A stretch of DNA of 64,000 nt. Source: Stereum hirsutum FP-91666 SS1 (lineage: Eukaryota; Basidiomycota; Agaricomycetes; Russulales; Stereaceae). The translations under genes were made by a program, and so were the position numbers. Shown here piece after piece: positions 1-12,303 of the stretch. The stretch's first letter is position 1. Every line of letters begins with the position of its first letter. The stretch is from NCBI RefSeq assembly GCF_000264905.1, contig NW_006763145.1, positions 65,261 through 129,260 of the forward strand, given 5' to 3'. The notes beneath the pieces are model-generated. The model was not told where the DNA came from. It worked only from the letters and a program-made list of their open reading frames with translations, and searched no databases.

Positions 1-1795
1 GTGAAATATTTCTTTCCAGAGAAGCGGTTGATAGGTGCGTGCTTTTTCTACCTGTGAGCACTGTGGGAGTGCATTGCTCACACGTCGTGGACTTTGACCG
101 CGGTCATCAGGTGCGGGCTGGGGAAACATAGTTCAAGAGCAGATCTTGAACGCTCTACTAGCATATGCCGCCAACAGATCGTACGTTCTTCGTTTGTGCA
201 TTTTGTTGTATCCCAAAACCTTCGCATGCGCTGCGTTCGGTGCTCTTTCTGCTCAGCTTCCGACCGTGATACAAGTACTGACGCGGATCACACTCTTCGC
301 TACGAATACAGTCTTGTTTACACAGACTACACCTGGCGCGACGGACCCCTCCCCTTCTCTGTATACTATGCCAACATGAAACCCATTCCCTCCAGAATTC
401 CCCTCTCCGTGTTCATCGACGGTCCCATCGTCGGAAAACCCTCACCTTTTTCACACCCTTCGTTCTCTCCATCAGAATCTACATCTATGATGACCCCATC
501 AACATCCTCTCTACCACCCTTTCTCTCATCTTTGATTGCTACGCCACCAGACCCGCCACGAGCTATTTCGGAAACGGTCTTCCGAGACGTATGCGCCGAG
601 ATGGGTGAGGAGGTGTATTATGTGGATGTTGATGAGGGAAGTTTCATGTGGCATGACGAGAGATACGGGTTGGATGATATATTGGAGTTTTGGGTGAGGA
701 AGTTGGAAGGGATCGAGGCGAAGTGTGTTAGTACAGGGAAGGCGAGACGGGGTTTGGAGAGGACAATATGGGAATATTGGTACGTTGCCTTCATATTTCT
801 GCTGGACCAATGCAACTCATAGAACTCTACGTTCTGTAGGATCTTCGACGTGCAAAAATTGCTTGACATTTGGTATGCAGATCATGATGAAGCACCTCAT
901 CGCACCGTTACTTACATTTTAGCTCAGGCCTTTGCTCAAATCGTCCCCCATCCTCACCCAATTCTCCTCTTCCCCACTCGTCCTCCTAGGCCTCGAAGCA
1001 AACAAGCGTCTCCTCGGGCTCCTTCCATCCCCTGCCTACGCCCATCTTTCGCCACCTTTCTCACTCTCTACCCTCTTTTCTCCATCGGACCCTTCCTCGG
1101 ACCCTCCTGAACACTCCAGCCTATTCACTTCGGCGAAGAGTAGCGACGACGTATTCGCCGCCGATTCATCCGCCATGCAACAGCTGAAAGACGCCCAATA
1201 CGATATCATCGAAGGTCTCCTAGTGTTGCACGTCCGTAGGGGAGACTACGAGACTCATTGTCCCCTCCTCGCATCTAAGGGCGCCGATTGGCAGGGCATG
1301 GTACAACTGGCGACGCGCGGGATGGAGGACGACTTGAACATGAAGTCCATGGTACTCCATCGACCACCAGCAGGCTTGGAGACGGGCGGGGAGGATTGGA
1401 AAGCAACGTTCCAGAGAAGATGTTTTCCCTCGATCGAGAGCATGGTCCTCCGCGTTCGCCAGATCCGTCTCGAATTCCCTCATTTGGACAAACTATATAT
1501 CATGACCAACGCCAAATCCGACTTCCTCTCCTCCCTCACCTCCGCGCTCCTCGTTTCATCCTCATCGCACGTCGATCCTCTCTCCGGTCAACTCTTAGGA
1601 CCCTGGAAAAGTATCCATCACAGTCGCGATCTGGTGCTGGATGATGAGCAGAGTTTCGTGGCGCAGGCGGTGGATATGGCCATTGGCGTCAAGGCGGATG
1701 TGTTGCTGGGGAATGGGTGGAGTAGTTTGACGAGTCATGTGGTGATGATGAGGATGAGTAGGGATGTGGAAGCGAGGAGATCGAGGATGTGGTAG
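1..1795 (+). CDS. O-fucosyltransferase-like protein (3' part, 5' end outside window)
   Basis: This appears to be a fungal GDP-fucose O-fucosyltransferase-like (O-FucT fold) protein, probably acting on glycoproteins in the secretory pathway; the substrate is unknown. The exons I can join are 1-34, 111-180, 312-779, 840-872 and 928-1795, and all junctions keep frame. The translation runs through AGWGNIVQEQ, DYTWRDG and PSRIPLS, then the LHVRRGDYE motif typical of the family (HxRRGD contacts the nucleotide sugar), then an IMTNAK segment and a C-terminal GNGWSSLTSH block just before the stop codon. The N-terminus lies upstream of the window. The introns are 55-131 nt. It has no obvious link to the terpenoid cluster and probably marks ordinary chromosome outside it. 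The family assignment rests on recognised motifs, not a search. Confidence 0.72.
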
Positions 1796-3179
1796 ACGGG
1801 AGGTTGATTTTTCCGTACGAGTTGAGTGTGAGGGTTAGAAGTGTGACCGCGTCGGGGGTGATTAGGATGTCAATCTACTTCGCATCACATACCTATAATT
1901 TATTACCTACATTTGCGCATCATCATATAATTTATGTAATACCTATACTACTTAGTCGTTCCCGCTCGTTCACGAACAGATATTTGGGTCCGAGCCTCTT
2001 TCATGGCTGAAGGACTCAAGAAGGACTTCACTTTAGTTCTTGACCACGCTTTCTTCGCGCCACCGCTGCTCTTTGCTCAACACACTCAGCATCATACGCC
2101 CACAAGCACTGCACGACGCCGCCAGATCCGAGGAGGAAAAAAGGATGAATTAAGGAACTACGCATAAGACAAGATACAGTCGATAAAAATCGGGTCACAA
2201 TCCCCAACCACGTCTGCTTATGTCGAGCGACTCGAGACAGAGCTCAACGGGCGGGCGCGGCGGACGGGCAATTGGGGTGGGTATACCGTATAGCATCTAT
2301 CGAGTGGATGGTCATGGACACGGTACCAGATGCAAGAACCAGCCAGCCAAGACGTACCGTAGGTATCGTATGTACTGCATGTATGTACGCGTATGAGCAC
2401 TACAGAGACGGTGAAAAGTGATGGTACTGGCGATGATCATGATAAGAGGGTAACGAGGGCTCGAGACGTGGAATCTCGCTGTACGTATACGGTATGCTCG
2501 AGTACAAGCAGGGCAGAAAGGAAAGGAAGAACGAGAATCGTCCAGCTAAAACAAGACAGAGAGATCTCGGAGAATAAGGAGGAAGAAATAAGGAAGCTCG
2601 GAATCAAATATCAAAGAAGGCGGTCAGATGCAAGCCTCAACGAGAACGACGATGAGAGTGGGGATGGACTGAGTTAGGCATGGATACCGATACGTTAGAC
2701 CCCTCAGGCTGATCGATGGCTCGACAGAAAGTGGTGGTCAGGAAATAATAGAGTGGCTGGTTGGTAGGAAGAGTAAGGATAAGAGCAGAGACTTGATAGC
2801 ATTTAAGGAATAAAACGGATCAAGGGATCACAAAACAGGGAAGACGAACGACGAAAATGAGTGAAAGGTCCCCGTGACATACGCAACGGGAAAGATGGGG
2901 TACAATACAAGGCGAGGCTGACCTGAATGTTGCGCTCCACGGAAAGTGGATTCTACAATACCCCGACACCACGAGCCAGGAATGAGCAAAAGGGTACAGT
3001 CCAAATAATAAGTTCGAAAAAAAGGAGAACTGCGAGAAGAAGGCAATGAATGGACGGCCGGAGCACCTGGAGGCCAACGGGGCGGGGCCAGACAAGAAGA
3101 AGGGCTGGTCGGATGGGTCTTAAATGTGTGGCGAGACGAGACTGCTTGACGCCACACACCATACAGGCGGAGCAACCAC
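1796..3179. other. Intergenic, no gene supported
   Basis: This stretch lies between the fucosyltransferase-like stop and the last exon of the minus-strand membrane protein, so the two genes converge here. It has short open frames (for example 2393-2677 +) whose products are low-complexity and charged and match no family I recognise. Part of it is probably 3' UTR of both genes. Confidence 0.5.
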
Positions 3180-6167
3180 CTAATCCGCGTTAGCAACCTA
3201 AGAAAATACCATCATTAGTATCCTCGAATGTAACGCCAAGGTAGAAAATAACGCACCCTCAAAACCCGACCTCCATGTCCTCCCTCTTCTTCCTCCTCCT
3301 CCTCGTCCTCCTCATCCTCCTCACCAACCACATGTGGCTGCTGCCCATGATGTCCCGCCTTCATATAATCCTCCCCACTCTCCGTCGTCGCCGGACTACT
3401 ATCCAGATTCACCAACTGCCCCTCCTTCGCTCCTCCCGCCACACCAGCACCGGAACCAAGAACGTGGTGCGGGTTCGGCATCACCACACTCTGCCTAGGC
3501 GAAAAGTCTGAATATCCGCCGTACGGGTCGGCATCGCCGTCGCCACCGGAGACATACGACGACGTCGGCCTGCTCATCCTATTTTGTCCCGGAGCTGCGT
3601 TCCGTGGGCCTGTGCCGACCGTGTTCGCAGCGCCGCCGTTGTAGTAATTATCGAATTGAGCCTGTTGGGCGTACGGGTTCGGGAGTGGGGGCGCCCCTGC
3701 CAAAGCGTTCATCGAAGACTGCGAGCCGTTTCTGCTGAGCGCGGGGTTGTTGTTCTGGTTCCGAAGGGATTGACCGCGCGCGATCGCGTACGGATCGCCA
3801 CTCGCGCCAGCTAGGCCTGCCGCCTGGAGGATATCATAATCCGCGTACCCTCCGCCTCCTGCGCCAGCACCGTGATGGCCCGCTCCATTTCCTACCTCTC
3901 TCATCTCGTACGCTCCTCCAGCAAAAGCGGGGTACGGATCATGTCCACCACTTCCCGGACCTCCCATCTCACCCTGCAATGCCTTCTGACTCCGACTCCT
4001 CGCCATCGCAGCTCCAACACCCGCCGCTCCAGCACCATACGCCGACGCATCGAACACTTCTCCCGGACCGATATGATACCCAGCTGGTCCACCGCCACCG
4101 GCACCTCCAACGTCGAACGTCGAAGAAGGCTGCATAGGCGGCTGTCCGTACGTTCCATGCGAATTGTCCGAGTACGCTCCCATACCGCCCGTCCCACCCG
4201 TAGTCCCCGTGCTGCCCATCGTCCCACCCGTCTTCCCACTCGTACTCCTCCTCCCCAATCCGCCCGCCGCTCCGGCCCCGTATCCGGGTCCGAGATCGTC
4301 GTCGTCTTCGCCGTTGAAGTTCGGCGCGAAGGAGGTGGCGGCGGCGTGTGCCGCGGCTTCGTCCATTTCGCGGTCGAATTTTCGGGCACGGCGGCGTCGG
4401 AGGAAGGAGGTGAGGAGGAAGATGAGGAAGGCGAGGCCGACGAGGCCGACGACCGTGAATGTGCCGGCTACGGCGCCGGTGTTCTGGAAGAAGCTATCGA
4501 GGGCGGATCACGGTGGTTAGTACGCCGAGGAAGCGAATAGAGGAACATAGATGCGAAGAAAAGGTGAATATATGCGTCCTGGATAGTCGGACGACGCGAA
4601 TGTAATTTAGAACTCCGATGAAGTTCGTTTTGTAGAATCAACAACTGGGCATCAAGTCGCTGTGATCCGCCAATCAGACAGGACAGCGATCGCGACACCA
4701 CGCGGCTGAACCGAGCTACGGCGCAGAAGTATAAAACCATCCTCCTCAACGAAAAGGTCGGTCCGCACTTCCTCCTTTCTTTCGACGACCACTCGCTCGC
4801 GCGTTTACTCGTTCCCGCATACATCGTCCATTCCACAGAGTGCCATGAAGAAACCTGCTGTCTGCCAGCACTTCTCCCGGCGTCTCGGTCAGAACTTGGC
4901 GACCTGCGTCGGTTACCTGACATGCGTGCTGTGCACGTTCGCGTTCCTCTACGCGACCACAGCTGCACCGTTACGTGCTGCACTCCGCACACGCTGAGTG
5001 AATCACAGTGAACATCACACAACACCATGTGCATGCAAACGACAACGCACGCGGAAAGGAGGAGGCGAACAGAACGAGGGGTGGTGCGTATGTATAAACA
5101 GCACATCATTATAAATAGACGCCCGAAATTAACCACAACCCCTGATGGAGATGGAGATGGGACGATGGGAAGATACCTGGTTTTTGCTGTGAAGAGCTCA
5201 GACGTGGCGCTGGTACACCAGAGGAGATGAAGAAAACGCCAGGACATGTCGGAACCCCGACTAGGAAGTATTCGAAGGGCCAAAAAACGAGTGCCACCCA
5301 ATCATAAAGATATGAGAGCGACTGTTCATCGCTCATCGTGATGACTGGGCACAGTCGGAGATGGAGAGGGGTACATCGTCGGATGCGAACAGTCAAACGG
5401 GACGTTGAAACAATCCCTTAAATCCGAGCCGACGGGATGCATCGCATCGCCACTCGTCAGAACGGTTCCGCATCCTCCCCACGAAGAGAATAGAACGATC
5501 TCCACGTCGGGCATGAAGAAGGGACAAAGGGAAAGCAGGATGCAATAGAGCGGTGATAAGAAAGGGAAGACGAACCTCTTCGAAGTCGATGTCGCACTCG
5601 AACTCGCCGCAAGACCTGTACCCGTCGGCGTCTCCGTGACTACATTCGTAACCGTGACCAACGTTCCTCCCGAGCTTGACTCTACAACCGAAGTAAGAAG
5701 CGTCGGACTTGCGGTAGAAGTCGCGCTTGTACTCGAGCTGGTCGCAGCACTCGTAGTCGAGGTCTGGGTGTTCGTGTCCGAGGTGGAGGTGGAGGTCACC
5801 GATGTACTTGTGGGTGTGGTCGAGGTGTCGGTTGGGGTAGTGGAGGTGGTGGTGGATGTGGAGGTGGGAGTTGTCGAGGTTGTGGTGGGGGTCGTGCTGG
5901 TGGGGGTGGTCGAGGTAGTGGTGGGTGTTGTGGAAGTGGCGGGGGTGGTCGTCGATGAGGATGTCGTAGTCGTGGGATCAGCAGCAGTCGTCCTGAACAA
6001 TGGTAATTGTAAGAGATCTGTCCAGAAGAACAGCGGTGAATGAGAGACTCACGGAGCGGCCGTCGTAGACGTTGGGGTGCTGGCACCTGTTCATCATACA
6101 TTGAGTACACCCGAATCGGTGCAAGCAACAAAGAGACGAACGTACTGGTGGGGAGACTAAGAGCCAT
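3180..6167 (-). CDS. Ser/Thr-rich single-pass membrane protein (mucin-like, wall-sensor type)
   Basis: I can join five exons in frame: 6146-6167, 6053-6086, 5576-5992, 3257-4493 and 3180-3197, giving about 575 residues. The N-terminal roughly 150 residues are almost pure Thr/Ser/Pro with TTSTTPTST-type repeats, which suggests a heavily O-glycosylated extracellular stalk. There follows one hydrophobic helix starting near FFQNTGAVAGTF, a basic stop-transfer cluster (RRRRAR) and a long Gly/Ala-rich cytoplasmic tail with an acidic run, ending in VANAD. This resembles Mid2/Wsc-like sensors in layout and is common in basidiomycetes, but its function is not known. No classical signal peptide is seen. 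The 1,082-nt intron at 4494-5575 is far longer than others here. It lies outside the terpenoid cluster. Confidence 0.72.
4494..5575 (-). other. Exceptionally long intron (1,082 nt)
   Basis: The donor AG/GTTCGT and acceptor GATAG/CTTC join the Ser/Thr-rich stalk exon to the transmembrane exon in frame (STSK-S-FFQNTG). I see no coding exon, tRNA or other recognisable gene inside. Open frames in it (such as 4468-5301 on the minus strand) have non-protein-like composition. Confidence 0.6.
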
Positions 6168-7703
6168 GACGAATATAATTACTTCAAGAAAGATTCCTCT
6201 CGTAGGGCCGTTCCCATGCAACGCCTAGTCGATCCTATTCACTTCTCCTCGTCGCTACGAAGAACAACGACGACGAAGAAGACTCGGCCGTGTGCTGTGT
6301 GATTGATGGGTGGCTGTTTGTGTTTGTGGTCGAGATGAAAGGAAGAAAAGAGCGTGGGGGTGAGAGAGGTTCAAAGAGGAGTGCGAAAAGGCGGGGGTAT
6401 GTTTTGACCGTTCTGGGGTACCTTGAGCAGCACTGCCCGCGACGACCACACCAAAATTCAAATCGCTCGTTGCAGAAAGAGCGGAGCCTCGTGGCGCAGC
6501 CGTTGGATGCCTCAGCGTGCCGGTCTCTCCGGAGCGGCGCTTTAAACTTGCGGATGTCTTCGGACGCATTTTATTTTCTCTCTTTTTTCGATCGCTGTCG
6601 AGCTCAATGTCGAAAACCCCTCCGTGTCTTGTTGCTCAGCGTTCTAGATTATTTACTCTCCTTCCTTACCCTAATCATTCCTGCGCTATCGCCTCTCAAC
6701 TCTAACTCTGAATCAGCCGTTGTCACATCTCTCATGGCCCTCGAGCTCGCAGTACTTTGCTTTGATGGAAGTTCTCCTTCCATACGACACCCATTCCGTC
6801 ACGTTTGTTCAATGTGCCACGTACCTAGATTTGGCGATATATCTCTCTGTTTGAGAGTGCAGTGATCTGCAGTGATATGAAGTCGGATCGGCGAGCGTAA
6901 CTTAGACTACAAGCACGACGTGGACCATGACTGGTATTTTGGGCTTTGTTGTTGCTATTTTGTAACAGCACAGGGGTAGATGGCCAGAAACACAAGTGGA
7001 ACCACCATTTATAGATTTACCTATTTATGATGGTTGACCGTCGATCGTGTCGTCGTCTGCAGCGATGAGTAAAGAACGAGGGTGAAGACAAAAACTGTAA
7101 AATATAGCGCCACTGTGGCACCATGTTCCGGGGAGGCGTCAAAACGAATTCGCCGCCCCCAGCGACGCTCTTCACGAAACTATCATCTGATGGGCGCGGT
7201 CCACTTTCTCTTATTTATGCACCATCTAGATGGTATTTCTTCGCTAGGCTTGATGATCGTGGACATCCTCAGCTCGTACTCATCGGCATTCCTCCCAGTC
7301 TGGCTTTTTATGGTATGTTTTTTCGAAGACCTCTTGTTTTGCTTGCCTCTCCTCCCAGTACAACCTCGATGCATTTCGCCATTGAACGAATCCGAAATAT
7401 ATCTCTGTTACGACGTTATATATCATCAAGAACATGTCAAACGACGTCTCATCGCACTCGGTTTCGCCCAGAATGCTGGAGTAACAAGGGTCAATTGCTT
7501 AGGCTTAGTCAATACGCTTATTTTTACATGCTGCTGAGATAAACAAAGAGGTGGTGGCACAGCAGCTTGGACTTGATAGAACCAACGAACGTAGAATGGA
7601 ACGATCTGCAAGATCTACACCTCCGATCGTGGCCTGAGCGAATGCAAATGTGCGTCTGAGTGGAGGTGCAGTCTTACATTCCGGTAATCCGGTCCATGGA
7701 TAT
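6168..7703. other. Intergenic, no gene supported
   Basis: This holds the promoter side of the Ser/Thr-rich membrane protein and the 3' side of the aldehyde dehydrogenase. A plus-strand open frame at 6290-6865 has no recognisable domain, and its composition looks like a chance frame across a promoter. No repeat or RNA gene was identified. Confidence 0.45.
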
Positions 7704-9891
7704 TCAGGTACGGGCTTTGTTCAGAGTAATTGTCTGAATGTTTGTCCAGGAGATTAGTCCCTGGCGTCCGTGCTCGATACCGACACCGGAGTGCTAGAAG
7801 GTCAGTATAATTAGCATACTGGAAACCACCGAGAAAAAGTATGGCTCTCTCACCTTGAAGCCTCCAAAAGGCTGTAAACAGAACAATAATAAGGTCAATA
7901 TATCATCGAAGAAGAAAGCATTTGAATATGAACGAACAAGGTCCCAATGAAAGGCTTGTGCTTCGTTGATCCACACTGGGCGTAATAGCCAGCTCGTCAG
8001 TTGAGTTCGTCCTCGATAAAGGGAAACACTGCACTGACCTGTACCTGTCTCCCACTTCCTTGCTATGGTCTGAGCGAGATCCAGGTCGTTGGTCCATATA
8101 GTGCCACTCAAACCATATGCGCTATCGTCTGTTATAGTGAAGGGCATTGAGAGAATTGCACCTTTTTCGGTTTGGAAACCGAATAGGCCGAAGCTACGTA
8201 CTGATTTGTTTGATGACTTCGTCTTCGTCTTTCCATTTCAGCAGAGGGAGTATGGGGCCAAATTCTAGTGAACAAAAATGTGTTTAGCTTAGTGTAAGCA
8301 GAGAGCGTATGTGATCACTCACGTTCTTTTTGGACGATCCTCGAGTCCTGCGGCGGACAATCTACGATACTGATTGGCAAGAAATAACCCTTTCCATCGG
8401 GTCCCTGAATACTGTCCCCTCCCAATGCGAAAGTATAACCGTGTTCACGACAATCATCGATCAAGGATCTTTTGTCCATGTCAGTCACAGTATCCTTATG
8501 CACTTTGGCTACGAGACCTCAGAAAAGACGCCACTTACTTGACTTTTTCGAACTGGACGCGGTTTTGAACGGGGCCCATACCGACATCCGGGTCCAAGCA
8601 ATTTCCGATCTTGACCGTCTTGGCAAAAGCCACCAGCTCGTCTCGAACGGCCTCGTAGACGTCTTCGTGAATATAGGCGCGTTTTATCGCACAGCAAATC
8701 TGGCCCGTGTTGTAGAACGAGCTCCAGAACAGTTTTCTGTGCTCGTGATTGAGACCGTGAGCGAGTCGCGGCTGGATATAAGATGACTTACGGAGCGAGA
8801 GATTTGGGGTCAACATCTGGCAAGATCAAGGCCGCGTCGTTTCCTCCGAGCTCCAGGGTAAGGCTCAAGAGATTGGATGCTGCGCTCTGCATGATGGACT
8901 TGCCCGCATTGACGGAGCCTGTCAAAGATATACGGGAGATACCAGGATGGGTCGATATCCAAGGGCCTCTTGCGTAACAATGAGACGTTCAGTGCGTGTT
9001 GAAGGTGGAAAACCTTTAGCGGTACTCACAGTTCATCGTCTCCAGAAAGAACAGATAAAACACCAGGTGGGAGGACTTGTTGGGCAAGTTCTACAAGTTT
9101 CATGGCACAGAGGGGAGCAAATGGCGATGGCTTGACAATAACGCAGTTCCCAGTGACCAAAGCAGGAGCAATCTTCCATACCAGCAGCGAAATTGGGAAA
9201 CTGGATGGTGTCAGACGAAGCACCACGTACAACAGACAATGAGGGTGACCCACTTCCAAGGCGTTATGGCGGCGCACTGTGACAATAAAAGATATGGTCA
9301 GTGCCTCAAAGTTGTATATCGGAATAGCCGAAGTCGCTGACCACTCCGAAAGGCACATAACGAATGATAGCCTTGCGATTGTCATCCTCGAAGAGAACTT
9401 CTTCTGGTAGCGACGCGCCTGCAACCCCTTGTAGCCAAGCACCAGATATGCTTGTTTCGATATTCCTGCGAGGTCAAAGACATAGGATTCAATCGTTGGT
9501 CAAAACCCTCATGACAATATCTGAGCACGTACGCAAGTTCGCGACTCTTCCCAACCTCCTTGATGAGAAGCTCCGCGAATTCGTTCAGGTTTGCAAGCAC
9601 GAGCTTGCCCAGGTCTGTCACGGCTGCCTGCCGAGTCTCCATCGGCGTGGAGGCCCATGCATGGAATGCACACGATGCTGCAACAACTGTCTCGTCTAAC
9701 AGTTCCCGGTCGGCAACTGGGACGGTAGCGAGCACCTCCTCGGTGGTGGGATTGATGACATTCCTGGTGGTTTTCGATCCGCGCGGCTTCCCATCAACGA
9801 TGTGTTGGCTGTACAACATATATCGGTTTAGCCTATGATTTAAGAGCTCTGATATGAGCAAAAGAACTCACAAGTCACTGCTGAAAGACAT
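7704..9891 (-). CDS. NAD(P)-dependent aldehyde dehydrogenase
   Basis: ALDH-superfamily enzyme that would oxidise an aldehyde to a carboxylic acid using NAD(P)+. The first exon encodes MSFSSD and splices to HIVDGKP; an in-frame ATG lies five codons upstream (at 9906). Downstream come the INPTTEEVLATV segment, the cofactor-binding region with LELGGND (the conserved Glu), the catalytic cysteine in NTGQICC, then the C-terminal TDDSAYGLSG and PFGGFK motifs and a final exon (7704-7793) beginning HSGVGIEHGRQG. The gene is broken by many short introns and looks intact. It is the leftmost metabolic enzyme and could oxidise a terpenoid aldehyde made by the P450 or GMC enzymes, but it sits 34 kb from the synthase, so cluster membership is inferred only. 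Confidence 0.85.
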
Positions 9892-9906
9892 GTTCGGGAA
9901 CGTCAT

Positions 9907-11102
9907 TGTTTCCGATACTGGCAGGATACCGGGAGGGCTCGAGTCGGAGGGGGATCGAAAATAGAGAGAACATAGGAGAGCTGACAGACACTACTTATAC
10001 GTTTGATAAGTGGTGCTTGTTTCATGCTCAATGGGATCAGTGATTTACAAACCTTTTCTGCATGCGGATTCGAGGCGTTGTGGAGAACCGAGGCCGACCG
10101 AGCTTCAAACCACGATAAGTATGGTCGTCATTCATCATTAGCGTCTTTCTGTCGTGGATTTCGTGCTCCAGGAGGTCTTATAGTACGAGTTCAGCTTTGA
10201 CTGCTATGGGACAGATCTTTTGAGAGAAGTGTACTGGGTAAGATCATGTAACGACGTTGAGTTGACTCGCTAAACGCCGTGGCTCTGAATCAACAGGGCT
10301 CCCGCAATATGCCGCGTACACTGCCGACGACTTTCAAACTCAGCCACAGAAAACTCCAACGTACGCCGCCCCGAAGCCGCCCCCCTTTTCCTACCGCACT
10401 TATGCTTTTGTCTGCAAGGCAACTAAACCGCCAATTTCTGTATAAACCACTACATGTTTATTGCTGTTGTGCCTGGTATACTTCTTCTGCTTATTCGAAC
10501 ACTCTCCACTCTCGAAGAACTGCCGCTGTTTCGTGACTATCCCGAACATTGACGCTTGGTGCTTTGCAGCGCCCGCCGCACTCTCGATTCGGCGATGATG
10601 ATGCATCTATTAAGCAGTCTGTAAGCGCTACGCATGAGCTGGAGAGTTGTGCAACATCGGCCACTCCGATCAGAGTCTTACCCCTTGCGTAATAAACAGA
10701 AAGCGGGACAGCCAGCGACTCTACCTCAGGTTCTCGGTCCGTTCCGCTTACTCGATATACATAAAGGACACAGTAGAATGCAGCCCTGCATACAATCAGA
10801 TACATGGGTTCCCCCGAATCTTCCTCTAGAACCTCGCCAAACGATACGCTCTCAATCGTAGAGAATTCGGATTAGTCAACATCTCAGAATGTCGGCCATT
10901 CCGAAGCCCGAGTACGGAAGCCACCTTGCTGTGTTGAACTATCTACCATCACTCCCCCTCTGTTCGCCCGCACAAAAGTATTACTCAGTGACCTCGGGGA
11001 TGCTGACTATTGTTCCTGATAAAAAGTGGCATGTTTTCGCCTGGCTTGCTACATCTCCCTTCTCTAACCTACTGTCTCGCATAGACTCAAACAGACCTCG
11101 AC
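9907..11102. other. Intergenic, divergent promoter region
   Basis: About 1.2 kb separates the divergently transcribed aldehyde dehydrogenase (-) and flavin-reductase-like gene (+), so it probably contains both promoters. Short frames within it match nothing I recognise. Confidence 0.45.
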
Positions 11103-12303
11103 ATGCCATCAGACTCCCAGCTTCCTCCCTTCGACCATGAGTACAAATTCAGCTATACTACCCCACCAAACCCGGCGTTTACCTACGGCGATCCTGTCTC
11201 GAGCACTGAGCTCGGGAAAGTCTGGCTCGAAGGTTTGAAAGAAGGATGGCAGGTGTACGACACTACGAAAACGGACACGAGGTATGTGTATCATATTTCT
11301 CTCGCCATCATCGTGACACGATTCAGATGTTCACCGTGTATTTCTTTATTATAGAAAGCTGTATAAGTTGATGATTGGCGCGATTTCGCCGCGTCCAATC
11401 GCGTTCGTTTCGACTCTCAGCGAAGACGGTACCCCGAACCTTGCTCCGTACAGGCACGCGCCATCCCCTCAGCCCATTTATTTTCTCATTTAACCTGTCG
11501 TCATTTGCGATGTTATAGTTGGTTCAACCAAGTCACTGCCAATCCACCCATCATCTCCATCGCTGTTCAGAACATTACGCCCGATGGCATTCCTCATCTC
11601 AAAGACACCGGAGCGAACATCAAAGCTCTGAAAGAGTTCACTGTGAACATCGCAAGCGAACCGTTCATTGAGAATGCAACTACGACATCTCTCGATGCGC
11701 CGAGCGGTGTAGATGAGTGGGAACTAAGCGGGTTGACAAGAGCGCCTAGTGTGAGTACTTATCCGTCCACTTTCCTTCTCTTGGGGTGTCGCCCCAGTTG
11801 CATGGTAAGGCATGGGACTTCTACTTGCAGTCCATACAGATATGTCGCCACCCATCATTTCTCGTGCATTTTTACGCACTGTGTACCAGTGCTGCACTCC
11901 TATATCTTCCGTGTCCCCGCGCCCGTTATACTCACATATAGCTCCAACGACCGTTTTTGCTCTCCAGATCTACGTCAAACCTCCTCGTATCCTCGAATCC
12001 GCCTTCTCGATGGAGTGCACCCTCTACGCCGCATACGATATTCCTTCTACCACGTGCAGTGCGATCAGTACCACTCTAATCCTCGGACACGTTAAGTACA
12101 TACATGTGCGCAAGGATGTGTTGACAGACAGGGAGAGGATCGATCCAGCGAAGCTGAGAGCGGTGTCCATGTTAGGGAGCGCTACATATGCGAGGGTAGG
12201 TGCAGGGTTTAGGTTGGACAGGCCGAGGTGGGCGGACGAGAAAGAGAAGATTGAGAGTAGTCGGAAGGACTCCAGCATACCTCAGGAGAGTACAGCCCTG
12301 TGA
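11103..12303 (+). CDS. Flavin reductase-like FMN-binding split-barrel protein
   Basis: Four exons join in frame (11103-11281, 11355-11453, 11519-11750, 11968-12303) to give 281 residues. The core carries the hallmark of the flavin-reductase-like/FMN-binding split-barrel family: LMIGAISPRPIAFVST, followed by SEDGTPNLAPYSWFN and then VNIASEPF. Such proteins bind FMN and act as flavin reductases or FMN-dependent oxidoreductases; the substrate is unknown. Intron 2 is best read as a rare GC-AG intron, because that splice restores the conserved NLAPYS. The start at MPSDSQLPPFDHEY fits the family's usual N-terminus. It could supply reduced flavin or reduce a pathway intermediate, but its role in the cluster is only suggested by position. 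Confidence 0.82.

Noticed and set aside
5636..6043. Val-rich frame antisense to the Thr-rich stalk
   Set aside because: It is the mirror of the Thr/Ser codon repeats on the other strand; repetitive Val/Glu output is an artefact.
6290..6865. 191-codon open frame upstream of the Ser/Thr-rich membrane protein
   Set aside because: No domain, no supporting splice structure, and composition typical of a promoter or 5' flank translated by chance.
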